Assembly: GCF_014196925.1 (NCBI RefSeq)
Contig: NZ_JACIEN010000007.1
Span: forward strand, 124,001 to 188,000
DNA length: 64,000 nt
Reading direction: 5' to 3'
DNA from: Chelatococcus caeni
GTDB lineage: Bacteria; Pseudomonadota; Alphaproteobacteria; Rhizobiales; Beijerinckiaceae
A program made the translations under genes and the position numbers. Positions 1 to 7,517 of the stretch are shown piece by piece (position 1 is the stretch's first letter; each line of letters opens with the position of its first letter). The notes beneath the pieces are model-generated. The model made no database searches. It was not told the DNA's origin and saw nothing but the letters and a program-made list of their open reading frames with translations.

Positions 1-690
1 GCCGCCATCGCGGCGGGGCAGTCGTTGAGCGCATTCGCGCTGGCGAACAATGTCTCTCTCAGCAGCTTGCAGCTGGTCCTGCATGCCGATGGCAGCCTCA
101 CCTCGAACTACCTCCAGCAGCGGCAGCCGAGAGTCCAGCTTCAGCCGGTCACCGCGGAGGTGGTCAGGCAGGCCCAGGCTGCGGTCGCGGCCGGGCAATC
201 GCTGGACGCGTTTGCGCGAGCCAATAACGTATCCCTTCATAGTCTGCGGCATTCCGTGCGCACCAACGGGACACCAACTCTCTATGGCACGCAGCTGCTG
301 GCTGGCGGCGTGCAGGGCGGACAACTCCGGGGGGTGAACGCCGAGATCCTCCGACAGGCCCAGGCCGCCATTGCGACAGGCCAGACGCTGGCGGAGTTCG
401 CGCAAGCGAATAACATCTCGCTGAACAGCCTGCGGCATTGCATTCACTCCGACAGCACGCTGACCGTCCTTGGCGAACAGCTGGTGGCCGGCGGCGTGAA
501 AGGCGGGCACCTCAAGGGCGCCACCCCCGAGATCCTCCGGCAGGCTCAGGCCGCCGTCGCGGCCGGACAGTCACGCGATGCATTTGCGCAGGAAAACGAT
601 GTAGCGCTAACCAGCCTGAAGACCGCAATGCGCAAGGACGGCAGCCTGACCAAGCGCGGCATGCAGATGCTGGCCCGGAAGGAAGAGTAG
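1..690 (+). CDS. Tandem 62-residue repeat protein with HTH-like units (5' end outside window)
   Basis: The reading frame is open from base 1, so the true start lies upstream; 229 residues are visible. The protein is almost wholly made of near-identical units. Three full units begin at about bases 154, 340 and 526, and the tail of a fourth is at the left edge. Each unit reads as a helix (AEILRQAQAA), a turn-rich stretch (GQSL.AFA.ANN), a short helix (VSL.SLRH), then a G-rich linker (LLAGG..GG). The middle part resembles a helix-turn-helix of the transposase/regulator type. The residue after VSL varies between units (S, H, N, T), as if a recognition position differed. The last unit ends in a charged tail (ARKEE). 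I do not recognise the family. It could be a modular nucleic-acid-binding protein or a secreted effector; the first is only an inference from the HTH-like motif. Confidence 0.75.
   Translation, partial: AAIAAGQSLSAFALANNVSLSSLQLVLHADGSLTSNYLQQRQPRVQLQPVTAEVVRQAQAAVAAGQSLDAFARANNVSLHSLRHSVRTNGTPTLYGTQLLAGGVQGGQLRGVNAEILRQAQAAIATGQTLAEFAQANNISLNSLRHCIHSDSTLTVLGEQLVAGGVKGGHLKGATPEILRQAQAAVAAGQSRDAFAQENDVALTSLKTAMRKDGSLTKRGMQMLARKEE
154..687 (+). repeat. 186-bp tandem coding repeats
   Basis: Units start near 154, 340 and 526, an exact period of 186 bp (62 codons), with the last unit shortened. The spacing from the partial first unit is 59 codons, 3 shorter, because its linker is different. The repeat lies in frame inside the gene at 1-690. 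Confidence 0.8.
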
Positions 691-700
691 CCCCAGTCCC

Positions 701-717
701 TGCTGCGGATCGCAGCA
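701..717 (+). terminator. Hairpin just after the repeat gene
   Basis: TGCTGCG (701-707) pairs with CGCAGCA (711-717) around a 3-nt loop, starting 11 bases after the stop codon. There is no T-tract, so it is only a candidate transcript end. Confidence 0.35.
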
Positions 718-866
718 CAGACCGCCGCCGATCTCCTGCTTCGACCCAGCACGGCGTCTCGCCAGCGCCTCCGGTGTTCGCCGCGGCGTTTCGCGCGCCC
801 ATGCCATTGAGGGTGCCCGGTAGCGGGCCAACGTCCGCTGCCGGAAAGCTCGTCCGATGCCGGCGG

Positions 867-1334
867 TCAGGCCGGAACATTCCAGCCGCCGATGTGACCA
901 TAGATCGCGTCGCGAAGCGCCCGGACATCCTGATTGAGCTCGCCCAGGTCTGCCGGACTTTGCCCCGAGGCCGAAAGCAGCGCATCGCCCAGGCAGCCGG
1001 CCCGGGACCGGAGCGCACGACCCTCGTCGGTCAAGGCGACCACCACCTGCCGTTCATTGTCGGGATTTCGCGTGCGGCGCACGAGGCCGGCGGCTTCCAG
1101 CCGCTTGAGCAAGGGTGTCAGAGTACTCGATTCCAGCGCCAGCTTCTCGGCGATGCCGCCCACCGTCTGCCCGTCCTCGCGCCACAGCACATTGAGCACG
1201 AGATATTGCGGGTAGGTCAGCCCCAACGCGTCGAGCAGCGGCTTGTAGACGCGCTGAATGGCGATCCCCGCCGAATAGATGGCGTAACAGAGCTGATCGT
1301 CCAGCGGCAGAGGGTCGGTTGTTTTCCGGCTCAT
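867..1334 (-). CDS. MarR/OhrR-type redox-sensing regulator
   Basis: A 155-residue winged-helix regulator of the MarR family. It matches the OhrR subgroup: the N-terminal DDQLC motif holds the peroxidatic cysteine (C16), followed by YKPLLD and YPQY, which supply the tyrosines that hydrogen-bond that cysteine in known OhrR proteins. The winged HTH is at about residues 55-95 (GLVRRTRNPDNERQV wing). A second cysteine at C114 fits the two-Cys OhrR type. OhrR proteins repress a peroxide-defence gene until organic hydroperoxides oxidise the cysteine. Here the divergent neighbour is not ohr but an alpha/beta hydrolase, with palindromic sites between them, so the target is probably that hydrolase and the gene itself. 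Family assignment is firm; the inducer is inferred. Confidence 0.88.
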   Translation of the reverse strand: MSRKTTDPLPLDDQLCYAIYSAGIAIQRVYKPLLDALGLTYPQYLVLNVLWREDGQTVGGIAEKLALESSTLTPLLKRLEAAGLVRRTRNPDNERQVVVALTDEGRALRSRAGCLGDALLSASGQSPADLGELNQDVRALRDAIYGHIGGWNVPA

Positions 1335-1383
1335 GGCGGCCTCCTTCCGTAATCCATATAGCGGCCCGGCGCACGAAAATGAA

Positions 1384-1454
1384 TATCGCGATAAAAATTA
1401 TGCTGGACAGTCGGCACTCGCCGCGCTAATGATAATTATCGCGATAACAATTGT
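1384..1454. promoter_or_regulatory. Palindromic candidate operators between regulator and hydrolase
   Basis: Two copies of the palindrome ATCGCGAT lie in the 144-bp divergent gap: TATCGCGATA at 1384-1393 and TTATCGCGATAA at 1436-1447, centres 53 bp apart. The second is followed at once by another palindrome, ACAATTGT (1447-1454). The stretch is AT-rich against the GC-rich surroundings. The pair suits two dimers of the MarR/OhrR protein, one near each promoter. Confidence 0.55.
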
Positions 1455-1478
1455 CGCGCACCAGATATGGAGAGACCG

Positions 1479-2270
1479 ATGAGCACGATGACGCAAACCC
1501 TCCTGGCCGCGACGGCCCTCAGCGCTGGCATTGCCGCCGCCACTGTCGCGCATTCTTCCGAGCTTCCTGCGGACCAAGCGGTCAGAAACGTCGTCCTGGT
1601 GCATGGTGCCTTTGCCGACGGCTCCGGCTGGCGTGGGGTCTATGACGAACTGAGCAAGCGTGGATACCGCGTCACCATCGTGCAAAACCCGCTGACCTCG
1701 CTTGCCGACGATGTTGCCGCGACCAAGCGGGCTCTCGATCGCCAGGCCGGCCCCACCATCCTCGTCGGGCACTCGTGGGGCGGCACCGTCATCACCGAAG
1801 CAGGCGTCCACCCGAAGGTGGCCGGCCTCGTCTATGTCTCCGCGCTGGCGCCCGACGCCGGCGAGACGACGGCGCAGCAGTACGACGGGTTCACGACCCC
1901 GCCCGAGTTCGTCATCGACACGCAGGCGGACGGCTTCGGCTTCTTGAACCTTGAGACATTCCAGGCCGGCTTCGCTCATGACGTCAGCGATGCCGATGCC
2001 GCGTTCATGCGGGACTCGCAGGTGCCGATCAACATGTCGGCCTTCGGCACCCGCCTCGAGCATGCGGCCTGGAGGACCAAGCCGAGCTGGGCGGTCATCG
2101 CCACCGAGGACAAGGCCTTCGACCAGAAGATGCTGTTCGGGATGGCCAAGCGGATCGGCGCGACGATCACGGAAGTCGCGGCCAGCCATGCGGTCTTCAT
2201 GACGCAGCCGGAGGTGGTCTCCGGCGTCATCGACCAGGCCGCGCAGAGCGCCGGACGCGCCGTGCGGTGA
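1479..2270 (+). CDS. Secreted alpha/beta hydrolase
   Basis: 263 residues from ATG 1479, chosen over ATG 1467 because GGAGAG lies just upstream of it and the product then opens with a signal peptide (MSTMTQTLLAATALSAG, cleavage near residue 24-28). The oxyanion-hole motif LVHGAFADGSGW is at residues 40-51, the nucleophile elbow GHSWGG puts Ser99 in place, and the C-terminal ASHAVF supplies the catalytic His. This is the esterase-like alpha/beta hydrolase group often annotated as EstC or salicylate-esterase-like. Exported location is inferred from the signal peptide. It is divergent from the OhrR-like gene, which likely controls it. The substrate is unknown. Confidence 0.85.
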   Translation: MSTMTQTLLAATALSAGIAAATVAHSSELPADQAVRNVVLVHGAFADGSGWRGVYDELSKRGYRVTIVQNPLTSLADDVAATKRALDRQAGPTILVGHSWGGTVITEAGVHPKVAGLVYVSALAPDAGETTAQQYDGFTTPPEFVIDTQADGFGFLNLETFQAGFAHDVSDADAAFMRDSQVPINMSAFGTRLEHAAWRTKPSWAVIATEDKAFDQKMLFGMAKRIGATITEVAASHAVFMTQPEVVSGVIDQAAQSAGRAVR

Positions 2271-2288
2271 TCGGCAGACCGGGCGGCA

Positions 2289-2330
2289 GCAACAGGCAGG
2301 CGGCGTCTTCGGGCCCCGCCTGCCTGTTGC
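2289..2330 (+). terminator. Strong hairpin after the hydrolase gene
   Basis: A perfect 15-bp stem: 2289-2303 pairs with 2316-2330 around a 12-nt loop, 18 bases after the stop codon. There is no clear T-tract; it would work on either strand and separates the hydrolase from the converging efflux genes. Confidence 0.6.
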
Positions 2331-2395
2331 CCTATAGCCGCATAGCCGGCCAGGCACCTGGTGCCTTCGCCGTGTCGTTCGATTGCATAGCTGCT

Positions 2396-2554
2396 TCAGC
2401 CGAGATCGGCGGTGGCGCGATCGAAGATGGCCGGATCGCCCCGTGCGCTGGCCAGCAGGATCGCGCCCGCGAGCGTCGCTAGCACCTGGATCGCACGCTT
2501 CTCGGTGAGGTCGCCGGCGACCAGTCGGACGATGCCCGCCAAGAACCACGGACT
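2396..2554 (-). pseudogene. C-terminal remnant of a TetR-family regulator
   Basis: In the minus frame ending at 2396 the peptide runs SPWFLAGIVRLVAGDL, TEKRAIQVLATLAGAIL, LASARGDPAIFDRATADLG, then a stop. This is the typical end of the ligand-binding domain of TetR regulators. No start codon or DNA-binding domain precedes it; upstream the frame runs into proline/arginine-rich noise and the 3' end of the RND gene. It is therefore a roughly 53-residue remnant of a gene about 190 residues long. It points in the same direction as the pump genes and was probably an extra local regulator. Confidence 0.6.
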
Positions 2555-2563
2555 TCCCCAACG

Positions 2564-2582
2564 TCCGCGGGGCCCCCGCGGA
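2564..2582. terminator. GC hairpin behind the RND pump gene
   Basis: TCCGCGGG (2564-2571) and CCCGCGGA (2575-2582) form an 8-bp stem with a 3-nt loop, 25 bases beyond the stop codon of the minus-strand pump gene. It is GC-only with no T-tract, so it is a candidate rather than a classic terminator. Confidence 0.4.
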
Positions 2583-2607
2583 GGGTGACGCCTCCGCAGG
2601 TAGGGCT

Positions 2608-5600
2608 CTACTCCGCAGCCATCGCCGCTTGCAGTTCCGGTTCCCCGATCGAAACCTCATGGCTCTCGTCCGCGGTCGGCTTGATGCGGAACCATGCGGC
2701 GTAGAGCGCAGGAAGGAAGAGCAGGATCAGCACCGTGCCGACCGCCGTGCCGCCGATCAGCGTGTAGGCCATGGAGCCCCAGAAGACGGAGTGCGTGAGC
2801 GGGATGAAAGCGAGCACGGCGGCAAGCGCGGTCAGGATCACGGGCCGCGTGCGCTGCACGGTGGCCTCGATGACGGCGTGATAATCGTCGAGGCCGGCCG
2901 CGCGGTTCTCCTTGATCTGCTCGGTCAGAATCAGCGTGTTGCGCATCAGGATGCCGGCGAGGCCGATCAGCCCCAGGATGGCGTTGAAGCCGAAGGGCTG
3001 GTTGAAGATGATGAGGGCCGGCACGACGCCGACAACGCCGAGCGGCGCCGTCAGCATGACCATGGTCATCGTCGAGAAGGACCGCACCTGCAGCATGATG
3101 ACGATGAGCGTGGCGGCAATCATGGCCGGGAAGACCTTGCCCAGCGCGGCGTTGGCCTTGCCGGCCTCCTCGATCGATCCGCCCGTCTCGATGCGATAGC
3201 CCGCCGGCAGCGAGGCGATCAGCGGCTGGAGCGCCGTCATGACCTCTTTGGAGACCTCCGGCGGCTGCGTCGCCTCGTTGATGTCCGAGCGGATCGTGAT
3301 GACGGGCGTGCGGTCGCGACGCTTCAGGATCGGCTCTTCCACACGGATTTCCGAATGGCCGATCTGGTCGAGCGGAATCGAGCGTCCGCTCCGGCTCATC
3401 AAGGAGAAATCCGCCAGGCGCGTCGGATCCAGCCGCTCGCCGCCGGCGCTGCGCGCCACGACGGGGACGTTGCGGATGTCCTCGCGAACCTGCGTGACGG
3501 CGACGCCGGTGAGGAGGAACTGCAGCTGCTGGCCCACCTCCGCCGGCGAGAGGCCGATGAGGTTCAGCCGGTCCTGATCCGGGACGAAGCGCAGCATGGG
3601 TGTGCGATTGCCCCAGTCACGGTTGGCCTGCCGCACGTCCGAAACGCCCCGCATGATCTCGAGGGCCTTCTCGGAGATGCTGTAGAGCTGCGCCGGATCG
3701 GGGCCCATGACGCGGAACTCGACCGGGAATGGCGTATAGGGGCCGAACACGAGCTGCGTGACGCGGACATAGGCCTCGGGGGCGAGCCCCTCCGCCACCG
3801 CCGCCCGGAGCCGGTGCTTCAACGCCTCGCGCGCCTCGGCGTCCGGGGTCAGCACGACGATCTTGGCGAAGGCGGGATCGGGCAGCTCCGGCGCCATGGC
3901 GAAGAAGAAGCGCGGTGCGCCCTGGCCGACATAGCTCGTGACGATCCTGGCCTCGGGCTGGCTCTCCAGCCAATGTTCGAGCCTCTCGACCGTGGCGGTC
4001 GTCGTCTCGATGCTGGAGCCTTCCGGCAGGCGGACCTCCACCAGCACCTCGGGCCGGTCGGACGTCGGGAAGAACTGCTGCTTGACGGCGCCCATGTCGA
4101 CGCCGGACAGCGCGAAGGCGATGCCGACGATGGCGCAGGTCACGAACTTGTGGCGCACGGCGAAGGCGATGAGCCGCCGCAGGCGCCGATAGTTCGGCGT
4201 GTCGTAGATCGCGTGGTGGCCGCCCTCGACCGGCTTGATCGCGGGCAGCATCTTGACGCCGAGATAGGGCGTGAAGACCACCGCGACGATCCAGGAGACG
4301 ATGAGCGCGAAACCGACGACCCAGAAGATGTTGCCGGCATATTCGCCGGCCGTCGAGCGCGCGAAGCCGACCGGCAGGAAGCCGGCGATCGTCACGAGCG
4401 TTCCCGACAGCATCGGCGCCGCGGTGTGGCTCCACGCATAGGCCGCCGCCCTGATGCGGTCCATGCCCTCTTCCATCTTCACCACCATCACTTCGATGGC
4501 GATGATGGCGTCGTCCACGAGCAGGCCGAGCGCCAGGATGAGGGCGCCGAGCGTGATGCGGTCGAAGAACCGGCCGGTCTCCAGCATGATGAGGAAGACG
4601 ACGGCGAGCGTCAGGGGCACGGCGGCCGCCACCACGATGCCGACGCGCCACCCCATGCTAACCAGGGCGATCAGCAGCACGACGCCGAGCGCCATCGCGA
4701 ACTTCATCATGAATTCGTCGACCGCCGAGGTGATGTTGACGGCCTGGTCGGTGACCTTGTCGAGCGTCATGCCGAGCGGCAGCGTCTGCGCGATGGCCGC
4801 CGTCCTGTCCTCCAGCGCCTTGCCCAGCGCAAGGCCGTCCCAGCCCTCCTGCATCACCGCCGCGAGCATGATGGTGGGCTCGCCCTGGCGCCTGATGAGG
4901 TAGGTCGGAGGATCTTCATAGCCGCGGCGAACCTCGGCGATGTCGGAGAGCTTCAGCGTCCGCCCCGCCGCGACGATCGGCGTGTCGGCGATCGCCTGGA
5001 CGCTGTCGTAGGCGCCGTCGACCCGGATGAAGACGCGCGGCCCGCGCGTGTCGATCGAGCCGGCCGGGGTGACGGTGTTCTGCCGCTGCAGGGCGGCGAC
5101 GATGTCCTGCGCCGACACGCCGAGCGTGGCCAGCCTGGCATGGGAGAACTCGACGAAGATCTGTTCGGGGCGCTCGCCGAGAATGTTGATCTTCTTGACG
5201 CCGGGCACGTGCAGCAGGTCCTGGCGGATCACCTCGGCCTGCCGCACCAGTTCGCGCATCGGCATGCCCTTGGCCTTGAGCGCATAGAGGGCGAAGCTGA
5301 CGTCCGAATATTCGTCGTTGACGAAGGGGCCGTAGACGCCGGACGGCAGGTTGCGGGCCTCGTCCGCGAGCTTCTTGCGGGCCTGATAGAACTCCTCCTG
5401 CACGGCCGAGGGCGGCGTGCTGTCCTTCAGCGTGACCGTCATATAGGCGTAGCCCGGCCGCGTGGTCGTCTCGACCCGGTCATACCAGGTGAGCTCCTGC
5501 AGCCGCTTCTCCAGCGGCTCGGCGACGAGGTCCTGCATCTCGCGCGCCGTCGCGCCCGGCCACGCCGTCGTGACCGTCAGGGTCTTGATGGTGAAGTTCG

Positions 5601-5721
5601 GGTCCTCCGCCCGGCCGAGCATGAGGAAGGCGTAGGCGCCGGCGGCCACCAGAAGGAGGATCGAGAAGAGGGTGACGGCGCGTTCGCGGACGGCGATCGC
5701 GGAAAGGTTGAGGCTCATCAC
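2608..5721 (-). CDS. RND family multidrug efflux permease
   Basis: 1037 residues, the usual length of an inner-membrane RND pump. It opens with the first membrane helix (AVTLFSILLLVAAGAYAFLML), followed by the conserved PNFTIKT...PGATA start of the periplasmic porter domain. The proton-relay helix TM4 reads LGLLVDDAIIAIE (near residue 400), with the paired aspartates needed for proton coupling. A second half repeats the layout, with a TM cluster near residues 860-1010 (ILGLIGLAGILMRN, then a helix ending in LPALYAAW). It would export drugs, lipids or other amphiphiles with the adaptor encoded just upstream, which overlaps it by 4 bases (ATGA). No outer-membrane factor gene lies here, so a shared TolC-like channel is implied. 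A divergent TetR gene probably controls it. Confidence 0.95.
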   Translation of the reverse strand: MMSLNLSAIAVRERAVTLFSILLLVAAGAYAFLMLGRAEDPNFTIKTLTVTTAWPGATAREMQDLVAEPLEKRLQELTWYDRVETTTRPGYAYMTVTLKDSTPPSAVQEEFYQARKKLADEARNLPSGVYGPFVNDEYSDVSFALYALKAKGMPMRELVRQAEVIRQDLLHVPGVKKINILGERPEQIFVEFSHARLATLGVSAQDIVAALQRQNTVTPAGSIDTRGPRVFIRVDGAYDSVQAIADTPIVAAGRTLKLSDIAEVRRGYEDPPTYLIRRQGEPTIMLAAVMQEGWDGLALGKALEDRTAAIAQTLPLGMTLDKVTDQAVNITSAVDEFMMKFAMALGVVLLIALVSMGWRVGIVVAAAVPLTLAVVFLIMLETGRFFDRITLGALILALGLLVDDAIIAIEVMVVKMEEGMDRIRAAAYAWSHTAAPMLSGTLVTIAGFLPVGFARSTAGEYAGNIFWVVGFALIVSWIVAVVFTPYLGVKMLPAIKPVEGGHHAIYDTPNYRRLRRLIAFAVRHKFVTCAIVGIAFALSGVDMGAVKQQFFPTSDRPEVLVEVRLPEGSSIETTTATVERLEHWLESQPEARIVTSYVGQGAPRFFFAMAPELPDPAFAKIVVLTPDAEAREALKHRLRAAVAEGLAPEAYVRVTQLVFGPYTPFPVEFRVMGPDPAQLYSISEKALEIMRGVSDVRQANRDWGNRTPMLRFVPDQDRLNLIGLSPAEVGQQLQFLLTGVAVTQVREDIRNVPVVARSAGGERLDPTRLADFSLMSRSGRSIPLDQIGHSEIRVEEPILKRRDRTPVITIRSDINEATQPPEVSKEVMTALQPLIASLPAGYRIETGGSIEEAGKANAALGKVFPAMIAATLIVIMLQVRSFSTMTMVMLTAPLGVVGVVPALIIFNQPFGFNAILGLIGLAGILMRNTLILTEQIKENRAAGLDDYHAVIEATVQRTRPVILTALAAVLAFIPLTHSVFWGSMAYTLIGGTAVGTVLILLFLPALYAAWFRIKPTADESHEVSIGEPELQAAMAAE

Positions 5722-6827
5722 TTGCCCCTGATGTCAGAAGCGGTCCGCACGCGCGCGCCCTCCTGCAGGAGGTGGGCGCCGAGCGAAACGACCGAATCCC
5801 CCGAGTCCAGTCCGGAGATCACGGCGGTCTCGCTGGTCACGCGCACCAGCCTTACGGGCCGAAAGACCACGCTCGAGGTCGCGCCGTCGAACACCCACAC
5901 GCCAGTTCTCTGGCCGTTGTCCAGGACGGCCGCGACCGGCACCTCCACCTCCGGTTGGCTCGCTTCGCTCACCAGCCGGATGGTCACCGTCGCGCCGAGC
6001 GGCGCCTGCGCCGCCTCGCCGTCGAGCACATAGCGGGCCTCGTAGGTGCGGGTCTGGGCATCGGCGGAATCCGACAGCTGCCGCAGATGCGCCGCATGGC
6101 GGCGTCCATCACCCCCGTACACGCTGGCCTCGGCCGTCGAGCCGATCGCCGGCCGGATCGTCTCGGGCAGCGCAACCACCGCTTCGCGGGGCCCCGCCTG
6201 GGCAAGCCGGACCACGGCCTGGCCGGCGGAGACGACCTGTCCCGGCTCGCCGAGCGTTTCGACCACCGTACCATCCACGTCCGCCACCAGCAGGGAATAG
6301 ATCGCCTCGTTCTCCGCGACCCGCGCATCGGCTTCAGCGGCGGCGAGCTGCGCCGCGGCCGTATCGGAGGCGGCCTTCGCCTGCTCGTAGCGCTGCCGGG
6401 AGGACCATCCGTCGCTCACGAGCTTGGCGTATCGCCGCTCGTCCGCTTCGGCCTGAACGACGGCTGCGCGCGCCGCAACAACGGCGTTGCGCTTCGCCGT
6501 GAGCGCCAGGCGGAGGTCGGTCTCGTCGATCCGCATCAGCGGCTGGCCGGCCTTGACCTGCTCGCCGACATTCACGAGCCGTTCCACGATCTTGCCGGGG
6601 ACGCGGAAACCGAGGTTGCTCTCGACCCGCGCCCCGATGATGCCGGTGAAGCCGCGTTCGGCCCCGCTCACCCGGGCGGCCGTCGCCAGCCTGACGATCG
6701 GCGGCTCCAGCCTCGGGTCGCTCACGGCCGCGGCTTCCTGCGTGCGCAGGGAAAGCGCGGCGAAAGCGGCCGCCCCAACCCCGGCGATCAGGGCACCTCC
6801 CAGCACAATGGCGGGCTTCTTTCTCAT
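5718..6827 (-). CDS. RND efflux periplasmic adaptor (membrane fusion protein)
   Basis: 369 residues with an N-terminal membrane anchor or signal (PAIVLGGALIAGVGAAAFAAL). The lipoyl half-motifs follow: GFRVPGKIVERLVNVGEQVKAG (about 73-94) and VDGTVVETLGEPGQVVSAGQ (near 205-225), flanking an alpha-helical hairpin rich in Ala and Gln (about 105-175). Beta-barrel and membrane-proximal domains complete the protein. It bridges the RND permease to an outer-membrane channel. Its stop overlaps the permease start by ATGA, so the two are translationally coupled. The start is 84 bp from the divergent TetR gene, and the shared gap holds a perfect inverted repeat. Confidence 0.93.
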   Translation of the reverse strand: MRKKPAIVLGGALIAGVGAAAFAALSLRTQEAAAVSDPRLEPPIVRLATAARVSGAERGFTGIIGARVESNLGFRVPGKIVERLVNVGEQVKAGQPLMRIDETDLRLALTAKRNAVVAARAAVVQAEADERRYAKLVSDGWSSRQRYEQAKAASDTAAAQLAAAEADARVAENEAIYSLLVADVDGTVVETLGEPGQVVSAGQAVVRLAQAGPREAVVALPETIRPAIGSTAEASVYGGDGRRHAAHLRQLSDSADAQTRTYEARYVLDGEAAQAPLGATVTIRLVSEASQPEVEVPVAAVLDNGQRTGVWVFDGATSSVVFRPVRLVRVTSETAVISGLDSGDSVVSLGAHLLQEGARVRTASDIRGK

Positions 6828-6843
6828 GGCCGTGGCCTCGTCA

Positions 6844-6898
6844 AATTAGATTGCGTTCACACTCTATATCAGATATGGATGTTAAACACAATCTAATT
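6844..6898. promoter_or_regulatory. Inverted repeat, probable TetR operator of the efflux promoters
   Basis: AATTAGATTG (6844-6853) and CAATCTAATT (6889-6898) are perfect inverted copies; extended inward (GATTGCGTT / AACACAATC) they still match with one mismatch. The spacer is 35 bp. The site fills the AT-rich divergent gap between the adaptor gene and the TetR gene and ends 3 bases before the GGAGG ribosome-binding site (6901-6905) of the TetR gene. The half-site spacing suits two dimers or a loop covering both promoters. Confidence 0.65.
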
Positions 6899-6911
6899 AC
6901 GGAGGTCGGCA

Positions 6912-7517
6912 ATGCGGGTAAGTCGCATTCAGGCGGAGAAGAACCGGCAAACCGTGATCGATGTCGCCAGCCGGCTCTTTCGGGAACACGGCTTCGACGG
7001 CATCGGCCTCAAGGACCTGATGGAAGGCGCCGGGCTGACCCAGGGCGCGTTCTACAAGCAGTTCGCGTCGAAGGACGACCTCGTGGCGCAGGCGTCCCGG
7101 CGAGCACTGGAGAGCGCCTTCAGCCGGTGGTCAGCCGCTGCCGCGGCCAATCCGCAGGACCCGCTTGGCGCGGTGATCGCGTTCTACCTCAGCATGGAGC
7201 ATCGCGCGGAAAGGATGGACGGTTGCCCGATCGTCGCGCTCGGTGCGGATGCGGCCCGGCAGGGCGCCGACGTGAAGGCGTCGTTCGAAGCCGGGATCAG
7301 GGAATATCTCGCATTGCTCGGCAGCTGGATCGGTGATGCCGGCGGCGGCGAGCCCGCCGGCAAGGCGATGGCCATTCTCTCGACGATGGTCGGTGCGCTC
7401 GTCCTCTCGCGGGCGGTCAACGACGAGCAGCTGTCGAAGCAGTTCCTGCAAGCGGCCGCCGAAAGCGTGCAGCCGGGGCTGTCCGCCGGAGACAACCGGG
7501 AAAGGCCGCTCCAATGA
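6912..7517 (+). CDS. TetR/AcrR family regulator of the efflux genes
   Basis: 201 residues. The N-terminal TetR DNA-binding domain spans about residues 8-55 (NRQTVIDVASRLFREHGFDG, then LTQGAFYKQFASKDDL, the classic recognition helix). The C-terminal part is the all-helical ligand domain. ATG 6912 is preceded by GGAGG at good spacing. It is divergent from the RND pair and overlaps the MFS exporter by 4 bases (ATGA), so one repressor probably governs both exporters through the inverted repeat at 6844-6898. The ligand is unknown. Confidence 0.92.
   Translation: MRVSRIQAEKNRQTVIDVASRLFREHGFDGIGLKDLMEGAGLTQGAFYKQFASKDDLVAQASRRALESAFSRWSAAAAANPQDPLGAVIAFYLSMEHRAERMDGCPIVALGADAARQGADVKASFEAGIREYLALLGSWIGDAGGGEPAGKAMAILSTMVGALVLSRAVNDEQLSKQFLQAAAESVQPGLSAGDNRERPLQ

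Noticed and set aside
154-687. The regular repeats as a CRISPR array
   Set aside because: The period is 186 bp, the whole unit is coding and diverged, and there are no short identical repeats with unique spacers.
2629-6033. A 1134-codon open frame on the plus strand opposite the RND genes
   Set aside because: It is antisense to two clear genes, with Arg/Asp/Gly-heavy composition typical of GC-rich shadow frames and no domain.
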